41,411 nt of DNA. Source: a virus. The notes below the pieces were generated by a model, which saw only the letters and a program-made list of their open reading frames with translations, was not told where the DNA came from and ran no database searches. Below, in pieces: positions 29,971 through 38,568 of this stretch; position 1 is the first letter of the stretch, and every line of letters begins with the position of its first letter. The stretch covers positions 1 through 41,411 of IMG/VR virus record IMGVR_UViG_3300037882_003012; one strand, given 5' to 3'. The position numbers and the translations under genes were made by a program.

Positions 29971-32900
29971 TCATGCAGAAAGACTACCATTACCCCCGTC
30001 CGTAAGCATAGCCCAAAGTTGCTTACCGATGCTCAATCCCGCAAGGTAGTCCTCCTCACCTACACCTGCCGCTTGCAACGCACTAGAAGGGTCCAATCCA
30101 TCCGTGGATACAGAGACCGCGACCTTCTTCAAGAGAAGATCATACATCTGCACCTGAAGAGTGTTGGCGTACACTGGGCTGAAGATTCGAGTCTCCTTCT
30201 TCTGCCCGATTCGGTCTACGCGGCCGATAGCCTGCCTGAAGATTACGGGGTTCACCCCAGGATTCTCCATCCAGATTTCGGTGGCGAAGTGAACCAAATT
30301 GTTCAAGCCCGTCTGTATACACACTGGATTCGTAACCAAGATGCGGCGTTTCTTCTTGACTACCTCCTTTTCGATCCACGACTGACGCTTACCCGTCGCC
30401 ACCTTATCCGCGTACAGGATCGGGACAGTCTCCCCCAACCGCTCCGAAATGATACGCGAGTATCGCGCGAGCAGGTTCACGTGCCAGGAGAAGACCATCA
30501 CATTGCGCCCCTCGGCAAGCTCGCTTGTGATCTTGTCGATCAACCACTGCTCCTTAGGAAGCAGCTCCGACTTAGATAACGGGGTTGCAGCCGATACCAG
30601 ACCACCCCCCACGGACTCAGGATAGCGAATCTCGAACACTCCCCCATCCGTGTTGCCAGTGTCGCTTGTCGCCCGGTCTAGGTAGCTCGGAAGCTCCGCA
30701 AGCTGCCCAAAGAGCTTGCCCGCCTTCTCTTCGTCAAAGCGATCCTTCTTGATGGCCGCGATCAAATCCTGCTGTAACCTAGTGTAGTTTTTGGCCTGAT
30801 CCGCCGAAGGCTGAACGTGGCACACCTCTTGTCTACACGGAGGCAGGTCGATAGCCAAGTCGGTCTTGTGCAAGGTGACCGAGATAGTGAGTAGGTGGCG
30901 AAGCAGGAAAAGAGGCAGGAGCCCAGGGGCGTTACCCACTACGCGCTCGGATCGAGTCACGCGATCGGACATCGAACCGAACTCGACAACTTCTCCTGTC
31001 TGCTTGTCTCGCTCTTCCAGGACGCGCTTACGATACCCGTAGCGATCAATGAAGCGCTGTTTATCGTCACGGCTGAATTCCTCACGGAACTTGGGAGACA
31101 AAGCCCACATGTTCGCGAATAGACTCTCAGCGTAACCATTCATGATGGTACCCGTCTGAAGGATCGTAGGGATACCCAGCGCCGTCAACCGATGAGCCGA
31201 TACCCCCTGAGCTGAGTTATCTGAGCTATACTCGTGACCCTCATCTAATACGATTAGGTCAAACAGTTTAGGGTGGCGTTTGGCGATGTGTTGGGCGAGC
31301 GCAACGCGCCTCGGTTCCGGTACCGCCTGGAAGAGTATCTCACCGCACTCTTTTGTGAACCTGAACCGAGCCAGCTTGGTCATCGGATGAATCAAACGCG
31401 TGGCCAGCCCAATGCTGTTACGACCCTGTTCTCCGACCGTAAGCTCCCCGCCCATCCACTTAACGGGCAGGTTGGCGACGGTCGCTTCCGCTTCATCCCC
31501 GTCCACGGCCTTCTTGACCTTCTCCTTGAAAGCCGTCCACGGATTCCAGTAGGACAGGTTAGTCTTGTCCGCGTACTGCTCAACGAGCTGGGTTTGACGC
31601 TCGCTACCGGGCTCAAGTAGGAAGAGTATGTTGCGCCCAAACGAATCATGGGAGGAGTAGGTTTCTGCGTCTAGGTACTTACGGGCTACTCTCTCAATCT
31701 GATCGTCCGTACCTGCGAGGGCGAGAGCCATGACGATAGCCTGTTGCGCCGCTTCTACATGTTCCGTATCCAACAAGGCCGCTTCGATAACGTAATCTAG
31801 TGTACCCTTCTGGAAGCCATGGAACTTGGTCTCCCCCTCGCTTGAGTGAAGGCTCGTGTAATGAGCCACCCGAAGTCGTTCATGCCTACTGCGAAGTAGT
31901 TGTGCTACCGCCGACGACTTAGGGTTGTACTTCGAGATAGTCCTGGCATAACCCATGCATTGACGAGCGAATAGGTTGGAAGCGAGAAGTGTCTTTTCCT
32001 CACAACGTGAGCGCTTCTTCGCCATGTCTACGCTAGGCGTCTCGCTACCGCACTTAGGGCAAACGGGGCCCGCTCCAACCCAAGCATGCCCGAGCTTGGC
32101 TGTCTCTCGCGAGAGCACCGAAATGACCATACGGTCGGACTTATCTTTAGAGAGGGAATCCAAGTCTCCCACCGTCTGAAGAATGCGAACCTCAGCCTCA
32201 GGGGCAACTACCTTGATCTCGTTCGTCCAGGACTCAAGAAGGTGGGGAGGGCACATAACTAATGGACGAGTGGATTTGATCGTTTTCGCGGTCACTAAGG
32301 CGCAGCTAGTGTTATGAGTAACTGTGAAATCCCCCAGAAGGAAACGGCCATCACCGTCTAATTCAAACCCAGCATAATAACCTTCACCGAGTGGTTCGAC
32401 CTTTATACCATTCCGGGTTACATGAGGCATTCTTCTGTACCCTGATTCCACATCTAGTTTGCGGTTTCGTCTTTGTGTTGCCCTAGGGGTAGCTTTTTTA
32501 CGAGGAAGTAACAGAGGCAATGTACTGAAGTCTCCACTCAAGCATACGCGCCAGTAAAGGTCACCTTTTTCCCCTCTACGAGAGGATTTGTACTCTGGTG
32601 TCATCACAGCCCTGAAGCCTAAAGACCTAGCTACAAAACACACACCATCTGACCATGGTCTACGTTTTTGTATGAAGTCGTAAACCCCATTACTTAAACT
32701 ACCGTCTGAGTCAAAAAATCCTGCTAAAAAGGCTTCTCTTACTTCCCTACTCCCGTAGAGCACTTCGGGAGGTAAGTATATCCCATCTCTATATGCTTCT
32801 CGGAGTAAGTCCAATACTGGGTTGGGCTTACCTCCAGTACAACCAGTAGTGATACGGTAGGTCGCACACCCCTCTCTCTCACAATCAATATTTAACCAAA

Positions 32901-34809
32901 GCCCATAAGATTCCGCAAAAGACTCAAGATACGACACAATCTCTGAGTCTCCCGTGGTGACTGAAACACCCGCTAAACCGCAGTTGGTTACTTCTTTAGT
33001 GCCGTCACCATACCACAAACCTAAAAAGTATGGATCTAACTTTGGAGGAAAGGTAGGAGAGAAGTTTATACCTGCCTCAGGAGTAAACTGTTTAAACTCT
33101 TCTTTCGGGTGTGTAAGACGTCCACCTTTAGACAGTTTCCTCCGGAGGCGGCGTGTGGATATGTACTCCTGTAGAGGAATGTCAAATATATCGTCACTCA
33201 TAGTGTGAACTAAAGTGAGTATATGTGCATCATTGCACTCCCAAGGGTCTCCTTTTGTAGGGATTATACGAAACAAAGGGCCTACTCCTCGCGTGGTACC
33301 TAGAACCTTACGAGGTAAACTGTCGGGGCCCATAAGAAGGTCTCCAGTCTGGACCTTCTCTACAGGGATAGCCCTACCATCGTACTTCATGACTAAAGTA
33401 CCTAATCCGAGACACTTGCCCGATCCGATTTCCCCCAGTAGGATAGCTGCCTTCCCTTTCCTACCTGCTTTCGAGCAATCTACCCCGCCGAGGAGTTGGA
33501 CGATTGCCTTCGTAGCGTGCGCTTGAGCCGTGAACATTTTACGAGAGGACGACGCTAGCTCTACTTTAGGAGCATCCCTACGTGGGTCATACATGATGGG
33601 ACATTGGCGTTCCATTACCTCCATCAAGCTTTGCCCATAATGCTTGAGAAGGTCTGCCACGCCCATGGACGATACTTCGACCTTGCGAGACTCATCCGAA
33701 CCCGTGCGTAAAGTATGATACTTGTGAGTATCAAGATCCAGAACCGTCGTTACCAACTTTGGTTGCTGAACCTGGACCACGGACTTGACTTCGCCCGCCT
33801 TGTTCCTTTTCTCCTCAACCGTGCGATACTCTCGATCGAAAACGCCCTTGACTAGTAGAGGAGGAAGTGTAGAAGCAGGGTCCGTAGGTTCAATTCGAGC
33901 GCCGTTGAAGAGCCCCGAGGCGATACCCGCCGCAATATGGGCGGGCCTAGGAGGCGTAGCTACGGGATAGGTTCGAAGTAGAAGCTCTTGTACCGGTAGG
34001 TCCGGGATAACGCCGGGAACGGGCACTAGGGCGCCCCCTCGCGTACTCTGGTACCACGGGCGTAGCTTCCCCAGAAGGGTCTTCATATCGATCGGGCGAA
34101 GTCTCCATTCCTCTAGCCCTTCATGGTAGGACTTCGAAGAAGGTACCTTAAACTGTCTAGTCTCCGAAACCGGAAGCTCTAATATAGACGAGGCATCGGC
34201 TGACCAAGCCATGACTTGACCCACGAGCTGTGGGTCTGGCTCAAAGAGCGTTGCGCCCTTTCTCGCGATAAGAAGAACCTGCTTGAAGATCTTGAAGTCT
34301 TCCTCAGGGAATCGAAAGCAGGTTAGACTGTCATATTCCTGAGCCAGTAGGTTAGCCGAAGCCTTAAGGGCGTAAAACGGAACCAGGAAGATCAGGTAGC
34401 CGCCGTCCATCAAGACGGGCGTAAAACGCTCCAGGAAGCGCTGCTCAAGGCGTCCGTGAATCGGATCCGTATCGTAGGGCGGATTAAGGAACAGGACGGA
34501 AATACCGTCCTTTCCGCCCTTTGAGAAGGAGACTCGAAAAGCGTCCCCGTGAACTAGATTCTTCTCGCTTGGCCAACCAAGAGCTTCTTTAGCTTTGGCG
34601 TAGCGCGTAGCTTCCATCTCACAAGCGTAGATTTGATTCTCGCCCGCGAGAGCCTTTATCGCTTCCGCCTCGCCTGCACACGGGTCCATGTACGTGACCT
34701 TACAATCGTAGGACGATTCAGGTACATCGAATAGACCCGCAATACGCGGAAGTAGGTGAGGAAATGTGGGGTAGTACCCCCCGACGGCGATACTTTCTGG
34801 GCGTGCGAT
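29971..34809 (-). CDS. DNA methyltransferase-SNF2 helicase fusion with intein, ATC start
   Basis: Annotated from ATC 34809 rather than ATG 34689. The 40 extra codons read (M)ARPESIAVGGYYPTFP, the normal N-terminus of this methyltransferase family, and AGAGGAGG lies 6 nt upstream. The product has 1612 residues. Order: SAM methyltransferase (DPCAGE near 42, NPPY 109-112); a P-loop GEIGSGK-T split by an intein at 466-833; then SNF2 motifs DEGHEY, TGTIMNGY and QAIGRVDRIGQ near the end. A zinc-like CPKC...C cluster follows the intein. Spliced length is 1244. Methyltransferase-helicase fusions in phages, such as P1 DarB, protect DNA from restriction, so an anti-restriction role is likely. Confidence 0.85.
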   Translation of the reverse strand: MARPESIAVGGYYPTFPHLLPRIAGLFDVPESSYDCKVTYMDPCAGEAEAIKALAGENQIYACEMEATRYAKAKEALGWPSEKNLVHGDAFRVSFSKGGKDGISVLFLNPPYDTDPIHGRLEQRFLERFTPVLMDGGYLIFLVPFYALKASANLLAQEYDSLTCFRFPEEDFKIFKQVLLIARKGATLFEPDPQLVGQVMAWSADASSILELPVSETRQFKVPSSKSYHEGLEEWRLRPIDMKTLLGKLRPWYQSTRGGALVPVPGVIPDLPVQELLLRTYPVATPPRPAHIAAGIASGLFNGARIEPTDPASTLPPLLVKGVFDREYRTVEEKRNKAGEVKSVVQVQQPKLVTTVLDLDTHKYHTLRTGSDESRKVEVSSMGVADLLKHYGQSLMEVMERQCPIMYDPRRDAPKVELASSSRKMFTAQAHATKAIVQLLGGVDCSKAGRKGKAAILLGEIGSGKCLGLGTLVMKYDGRAIPVEKVQTGDLLMGPDSLPRKVLGTTRGVGPLFRIIPTKGDPWECNDAHILTLVHTMSDDIFDIPLQEYISTRRLRRKLSKGGRLTHPKEEFKQFTPEAGINFSPTFPPKLDPYFLGLWYGDGTKEVTNCGLAGVSVTTGDSEIVSYLESFAESYGLWLNIDCEREGCATYRITTGCTGGKPNPVLDLLREAYRDGIYLPPEVLYGSREVREAFLAGFFDSDGSLSNGVYDFIQKRRPWSDGVCFVARSLGFRAVMTPEYKSSRRGEKGDLYWRVCLSGDFSTLPLLLPRKKATPRATQRRNRKLDVESGYRRMPHVTRNGIKVEPLGEGYYAGFELDGDGRFLLGDFTVTHNTSCALVTAKTIKSTRPLVMCPPHLLESWTNEIKVVAPEAEVRILQTVGDLDSLSKDKSDRMVISVLSRETAKLGHAWVGAGPVCPKCGSETPSVDMAKKRSRCEEKTLLASNLFARQCMGYARTISKYNPKSSAVAQLLRSRHERLRVAHYTSLHSSEGETKFHGFQKGTLDYVIEAALLDTEHVEAAQQAIVMALALAGTDDQIERVARKYLDAETYSSHDSFGRNILFLLEPGSERQTQLVEQYADKTNLSYWNPWTAFKEKVKKAVDGDEAEATVANLPVKWMGGELTVGEQGRNSIGLATRLIHPMTKLARFRFTKECGEILFQAVPEPRRVALAQHIAKRHPKLFDLIVLDEGHEYSSDNSAQGVSAHRLTALGIPTILQTGTIMNGYAESLFANMWALSPKFREEFSRDDKQRFIDRYGYRKRVLEERDKQTGEVVEFGSMSDRVTRSERVVGNAPGLLPLFLLRHLLTISVTLHKTDLAIDLPPCRQEVCHVQPSADQAKNYTRLQQDLIAAIKKDRFDEEKAGKLFGQLAELPSYLDRATSDTGNTDGGVFEIRYPESVGGGLVSAATPLSKSELLPKEQWLIDKITSELAEGRNVMVFSWHVNLLARYSRIISERLGETVPILYADKVATGKRQSWIEKEVVKKKRRILVTNPVCIQTGLNNLVHFATEIWMENPGVNPVIFRQAIGRVDRIGQKKETRIFSPVYANTLQVQMYDLLLKKVAVSVSTDGLDPSSALQAAGVGEEDYLAGLSIGKQLWAMLTDGGNGSLSA
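32311..33414 (-). mobile_element. Intein with LAGLIDADG endonuclease in helicase P-loop
   Basis: 368 residues beginning CLGLGTLV with the splice Cys directly after GEIGSGK, and ending FTVTHN before extein Thr. Block A/B features (PVEKVQTGDLLMG, then CNDAHILTLV) and block F/G at the end are present. Endonuclease motifs FLGLWYGDGT and FLAGFFDSDGSL lie between. The junction restores GEIGSGKTS, a working Walker A. P-loops are a favoured intein site because homing targets there are conserved. No frameshift is seen, so splicing and homing both look intact. Confidence 0.92.
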
Positions 34810-34829
34810 GACGAACCTCCTCTTTCGAG

Positions 34830-34913
34830 CTACGTTTCAAAGTCTAACTGACGAGCCATGTATTCTGCAAGGTCTTTTCTCTTAGTCTTTAACCGCCGCG
34901 AAGAAGCTAGCAA
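34830..34913 (-). CDS. Possible 27-residue ORF
   Basis: From TTG 34913 to TAG 34830, overlapping the end of the ATPase-like gene in another frame. The basic, helical sequence ends KDLAEYMARQLDFET and looks protein-like, but the start codon is weak and there is no clear ribosome site. Listed for completeness; it may be noise. Confidence 0.2.
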   Translation of the reverse strand: MLASSRRLKTKRKDLAEYMARQLDFET

Positions 34914-35694
34914 CTTGCTCCGCTAGTACTCGTTCGATGCTCGCGTGCTCCGCTCTAAAAGCTATAGGTCTCACAAACCCAAGGTCTTCTAACCCTAAGG
35001 CACTAAAGTTGAAGTAATTATGCACCCCAAACTCACGAGAATGACTCCGTGTGTCTGCTAAGGACGCCAAGCCTTCCTTTAGACAGGCTAGCATGAGCTG
35101 CAAGTAGAAACGTTCATCGGCTGGGATAGGACAACGCGTCCTGCGGTCCAAATAGGACGCGAACAAGAAGGAAATAGGGACCATTTCCGCTAGCTCATCA
35201 TCGGTTAGTGTAGGAACCCCCCGATACGAATCCACGAACCTTTTAGCATGTTGAACCAAAGGATTGACATCGATCTTTTGGTTCACTGACCATTCTTTTG
35301 TAGGAAGGGTCACAAAAGCTGACCCTTCTGGGTCAACCATTCCTGGATCCATTTGAAATAAGTCAGGTAGGAATATCGTGGCAATCGAGCCTTCGGTTTC
35401 TCTTTGCCAAGTGACGGAATAACCCGCCGAACGAAGGAAGGCCATCTTATCAGTCTTCCGGCTGTAATAGCCGGAACGGGACAGCTCGCATTTGCGACCC
35501 GTCTTCAAGTTAGCTACAAATGGTCGCATTTCCTGTTCGGAGCCAGCGAACATTGCCCATACCGGCCTTTGCTCATCCGTATCCGTTTGTCCGCCAGACC
35601 ACAATAAGTCTGCCTCTATGCTAGCAAGACACATTGCAGTAAAGGAGCGTCCCTTACCCTCGGTTTGAGGCGCTATAATGGCTTCGCGAATCAT
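34882..35694 (-). CDS. Putative ParA-like or P-loop protein, divergent
   Basis: Encodes 270 residues from ATG at 35694, with no Shine-Dalgarno. The start IIAPQTEGKGRSFTAMCLAS resembles a deviant Walker A of ParA/MinD type (KGGxGKS), here EGKGRS. No clear Walker B follows. Middle and C-terminus are mixed alpha/beta, with FAVRPIAFRAEHAS-like segments near the end. It is placed between two DNA-modification genes, so a role in DNA handling is possible. The frame is open a few codons further upstream (to the methyltransferase stop) without a good start. The call is tentative. Confidence 0.4.
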   Translation of the reverse strand: MIREAIIAPQTEGKGRSFTAMCLASIEADLLWSGGQTDTDEQRPVWAMFAGSEQEMRPFVANLKTGRKCELSRSGYYSRKTDKMAFLRSAGYSVTWQRETEGSIATIFLPDLFQMDPGMVDPEGSAFVTLPTKEWSVNQKIDVNPLVQHAKRFVDSYRGVPTLTDDELAEMVPISFLFASYLDRRTRCPIPADERFYLQLMLACLKEGLASLADTRSHSREFGVHNYFNFSALGLEDLGFVRPIAFRAEHASIERVLAEQVASFFAAVKD

Positions 35695-35730
35695 TTCGAT
35701 TTGGAGCGTAACCCGAAAATCCAGGAGAGG

Positions 35731-37419
35731 TCAACCAGAAAACTGCTCATCTCCGTTTAAGGCTAGGTCAATAAGGCTGACTTCCGGCTCAACGGCGTCT
35801 TTGAGGGTCTCCGTAGCTGCTACCTTTGCCTTCTTTTTCTTTGGTTCGGTCTTTTTGGTTGACTTGCTGAACTCGCCCCTTCGAGCCATCTCAACCCGAA
35901 TCCTGCCTCGCTCCACATAAGGCTCATGCTTTTCGATACCCACGAAATTGACACCTTCAAGCACCGCAGCCACGCATGTCGTACCGGAACCGGAGTATGG
36001 GTCTAATACTACGCCGCCCTTAGGTGTGACAAGTCGTACAAGATACTGCATGAGGGTTACGGGCTTTACCGTGGGGTGTTGCTCAAGCTCCTTGCCGATC
36101 TTCTTCTCAGCTACCGAGGCCTTGGCACAATAGATGAACGGAGCGTCGGGCTCGAACTGTGCAAAGAAGCGGGAGGCTCCTCCGGAGTCCGCCATGTACT
36201 CTTTTGATTTGAAAGCTACCCCACCTCCATACCCCATACTACCGGACTTATTACCTTTATCCCCCGCACCACTCTTCAACGTGCCGCTCTGATTGTCCAA
36301 TGCCTTGACTGGGCAACCTTCCATGCACTCGTAGAGCGGGATCTCTTCTTCCCCGTTTTCGTCTCCTGTCTGAGTGCTCGTGAAGCCATGACCGGCGCCG
36401 TCTCCGAAGGGCTTCATGCCATCCTCGAAGCGGTTGATGATGGGCGCCTTGACTTTCTTGGAACCTACTACCCGGCATTCAGAGCCGTGAACGAATAATG
36501 TATTAGCTGGCCACCTGCCTGAGCGCTCCGAGTGAGTATCAAGGTTTGTGTTTTGGGCTGTAACTCTACCAGTCTCTTCCACAGTTTTGGAGGTAGGGTG
36601 GCTAGGGTGGGCACTATTTGACCCTCGACTATGAGTTGTAACAGAATCGGTGCCACCAATACGACAACCATCGATGTTGATCGCCCCCGTACCCGTCGCG
36701 AGAACCTGATCAACAAGGGTTTTCTCCGATACAGGTTTTCGAAACATGAAGATGGGCTCCCAACTTGGCTTGAGGTTATTCCCCCATCCCTCCCACTTCT
36801 TAGCTTCCTCGCTAGCAGGAGCCGTAACCGGAACATCGATCGCAACTTGTTTCGCTCCAACGCCGTAGGCTCCAACCCCTTTCCCACCATCATCGGTGGT
36901 TTGTCTTATCTCGCGCCCATTGACGATGTCGTTTAGGTTTTCCCCACCCACTCCGCGTTTTGTACCAATGACCTCACGTTCCAAACCAAGCCTTTTGTCA
37001 ATCTTTGCACCTACATTGTGGGACTTTGGGAACCCACTCCCATACTTCCACTGAAGTACGCTTGGGCCGAACTGCGCGGCGATGGTATCGCGGTTCTCAA
37101 ACCCGGCCATGCGGATTCCCATGGACATGAGATCTTGCGTGCGTGTGCCTGCGAAGGCCAAGAGGTACCCGCCTGGCTTGAGTACTCGGAAGCACTCCTT
37201 CCAGACTGCCACGGGAGGTAAATCCCATGGTTTATTCATGAAATCCCCGGTTTTCAGCTCCGCCCCGTTGAGGTACGCCAGCAGATCCTCCGGCTTAGGT
37301 TCGCGTTGACCTAAACCGTATGGTGGGTCGCAGACCACTGCGGAGACTGACTCATCCGGCAAGGTGCGAAGGACTTCAAGGCAATCCCCATGGACGATTT
37401 CATTGAGCGGCAATCTCAT
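35731..37419 (-). CDS. DNA methyltransferase (N6-adenine/N4-cytosine, beta class)
   Basis: Encodes 562 residues from ATG at 37419; the TTG at 37488 is rejected because a GGTGTA box stands 9 nt before the ATG and the family normally starts HGDCLEVL near the N-terminus. CDPPYGLG (about 34) is the catalytic DPPY motif; LDPYSGSGTT near 475 is the SAM-binding motif, so motif order is IV then I (beta class). A long middle region with SGFPKSHNV and a Ser/Gly/Lys-rich variable part is probably the target-recognition domain. Protects phage DNA or marks it for packaging or regulation. Confidence 0.9.
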   Translation of the reverse strand: MRLPLNEIVHGDCLEVLRTLPDESVSAVVCDPPYGLGQREPKPEDLLAYLNGAELKTGDFMNKPWDLPPVAVWKECFRVLKPGGYLLAFAGTRTQDLMSMGIRMAGFENRDTIAAQFGPSVLQWKYGSGFPKSHNVGAKIDKRLGLEREVIGTKRGVGGENLNDIVNGREIRQTTDDGGKGVGAYGVGAKQVAIDVPVTAPASEEAKKWEGWGNNLKPSWEPIFMFRKPVSEKTLVDQVLATGTGAINIDGCRIGGTDSVTTHSRGSNSAHPSHPTSKTVEETGRVTAQNTNLDTHSERSGRWPANTLFVHGSECRVVGSKKVKAPIINRFEDGMKPFGDGAGHGFTSTQTGDENGEEEIPLYECMEGCPVKALDNQSGTLKSGAGDKGNKSGSMGYGGGVAFKSKEYMADSGGASRFFAQFEPDAPFIYCAKASVAEKKIGKELEQHPTVKPVTLMQYLVRLVTPKGGVVLDPYSGSGTTCVAAVLEGVNFVGIEKHEPYVERGRIRVEMARRGEFSKSTKKTEPKKKKAKVAATETLKDAVEPEVSLIDLALNGDEQFSG

Positions 37420-37428
37420 GCAGTCTTC

Positions 37429-37434
37429 TACACC
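37429..37434 (-). promoter_or_regulatory. GGTGTA start box
   Basis: Minus-strand CTCCGGTGTAGAAG, 9 nt before ATG 37419 of the methyltransferase. Confidence 0.5.
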
Positions 37435-37519
37435 GGAGACTAGAAGATCGGATGCCTCATGATGTCCAATCCCATGCAAGTCAACCAATTAAAGACCGAG
37501 ACGAAGAACGCAACGAAAG

Positions 37520-38539
37520 TCATGTCTCATTTACACCGAAGTCCCGGGTCTCCTGTGCATGCCTCTTCGCCGCTACCGCATCAGCCCGTGCCTCATAGGC
37601 CCTAACGATGCGTTGGACCATAGGATGGCGAACTACGTCCGCGTCTGAGAAGAAGTTGAATGATATCCCTTCAACGTTCTTGAGGAGCCCTAACGCATCC
37701 GCTAGCCCAGAACGCTGGTTGTGAGGCAAATCGATCTGGGTGACGTCCCCCGTAATGACTGCCTTGGACCCTGGACCCAGGCGCGTCAAGAACATCTTCA
37801 TTTGGTCCGCTGTAGTGTTCTGAGCCTCGTCTAAGATGATGAAACTATTGGTGATCGTCCTTCCGCGCATGAAGGCTAGGGGAGCCACCTCTATTATCCC
37901 ACCTTGTACCATCTGCTCGAACTTCTCCCGTTCCACCATTTCCCCTAGTGCATCATACAAGGGGCGAAGATAAGGATCAACCTTCTCTTGAAGCCCGCCT
38001 GGAAGGAAACCTAGCTTCTCACCTGCCTCTACCGCTGGGCGCGTGAGGACAATCTTCTTGACCTGGTTGTTCAACAGTGCAGAACAGGCGGCTGCTACCG
38101 CTAAGTAGGACTTACCTGTACCGGCGGGGCCTATTCCGAAGGTCACGTCATGCGTCTGTATGTTTGCAATGTACTCTTGCTGAACCTGGCCCTTAGGGAT
38201 AATGGCCTTACGTCCGTTACCTAGCTTCACGGAACCCCTAGGGCCGCCTCTAGAAGGCTTAGCTTCGGGCTTGCGTTTCATATTACCTGCAACGCGTTTG
38301 ACCTCGTTAGAGGTCAAGTCACTGCCTTGATTAATCATTTCCAGAAGGTCTGAGATCGTACGTTCTGCGAGCGCCACGTCCTCTGCTGTACCCGACAAAT
38401 GAATAGAGAGGCCTCTAAGGCTAGCCCTTATCCGGAATGCGTTTTCCAGTAACTTAAGGTGACTTTCATTTGGCCCGGTTAGAGCCAGAAGTAGGTCTTG
38501 ACTCATCTCGATCTCTGTCGAGATACGCGCAACTGACAT
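37520..38539 (-). CDS. phoH: PhoH-like ATPase
   Basis: Encodes 339 residues from ATG at 38539 behind AAAGGTAG. An N-terminal KH-like/RNA-binding-like segment of about 100 residues precedes the P-loop domain: GIGPAGTGKSYLA (Walker A, about 134-146), LTRPAVEAGEKLGFLPG, FIILDEAQNT (Walker B), and VITGDVTQIDLP. These match the full-length bacterial PhoH (YbeZ type) rather than the short phage form. PhoH proteins are widespread in phages; RNA helicase or ribosome-associated roles are reported for relatives. A GGTGTA box falls inside its last codons, upstream of the next gene. Confidence 0.95.
   Translation of the reverse strand: MSVARISTEIEMSQDLLLALTGPNESHLKLLENAFRIRASLRGLSIHLSGTAEDVALAERTISDLLEMINQGSDLTSNEVKRVAGNMKRKPEAKPSRGGPRGSVKLGNGRKAIIPKGQVQQEYIANIQTHDVTFGIGPAGTGKSYLAVAAACSALLNNQVKKIVLTRPAVEAGEKLGFLPGGLQEKVDPYLRPLYDALGEMVEREKFEQMVQGGIIEVAPLAFMRGRTITNSFIILDEAQNTTADQMKMFLTRLGPGSKAVITGDVTQIDLPHNQRSGLADALGLLKNVEGISFNFFSDADVVRHPMVQRIVRAYEARADAVAAKRHAQETRDFGVNET
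37532..37537 (-). promoter_or_regulatory. GGTGTA box inside the end of phoH
   Basis: Minus-strand TTCGGTGTAAATG, encoding FGVN of PhoH, 8 nt before an ATG at 37523 that opens only a 27-codon frame. May be incidental, or may serve a tiny ORF (37440-37523). Confidence 0.3.
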
Positions 38540-38568
38540 TAAGCTACCTTTCGTTTAGTACAACTAAA

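Noticed and set aside
9068-37434. GGTGTA boxes as extended Shine-Dalgarno sites
   Set aside because: Although GGTG can pair with the CACC of the 16S 3' end, the distance to ATG is too long, and one box precedes RNA genes with no ORF.
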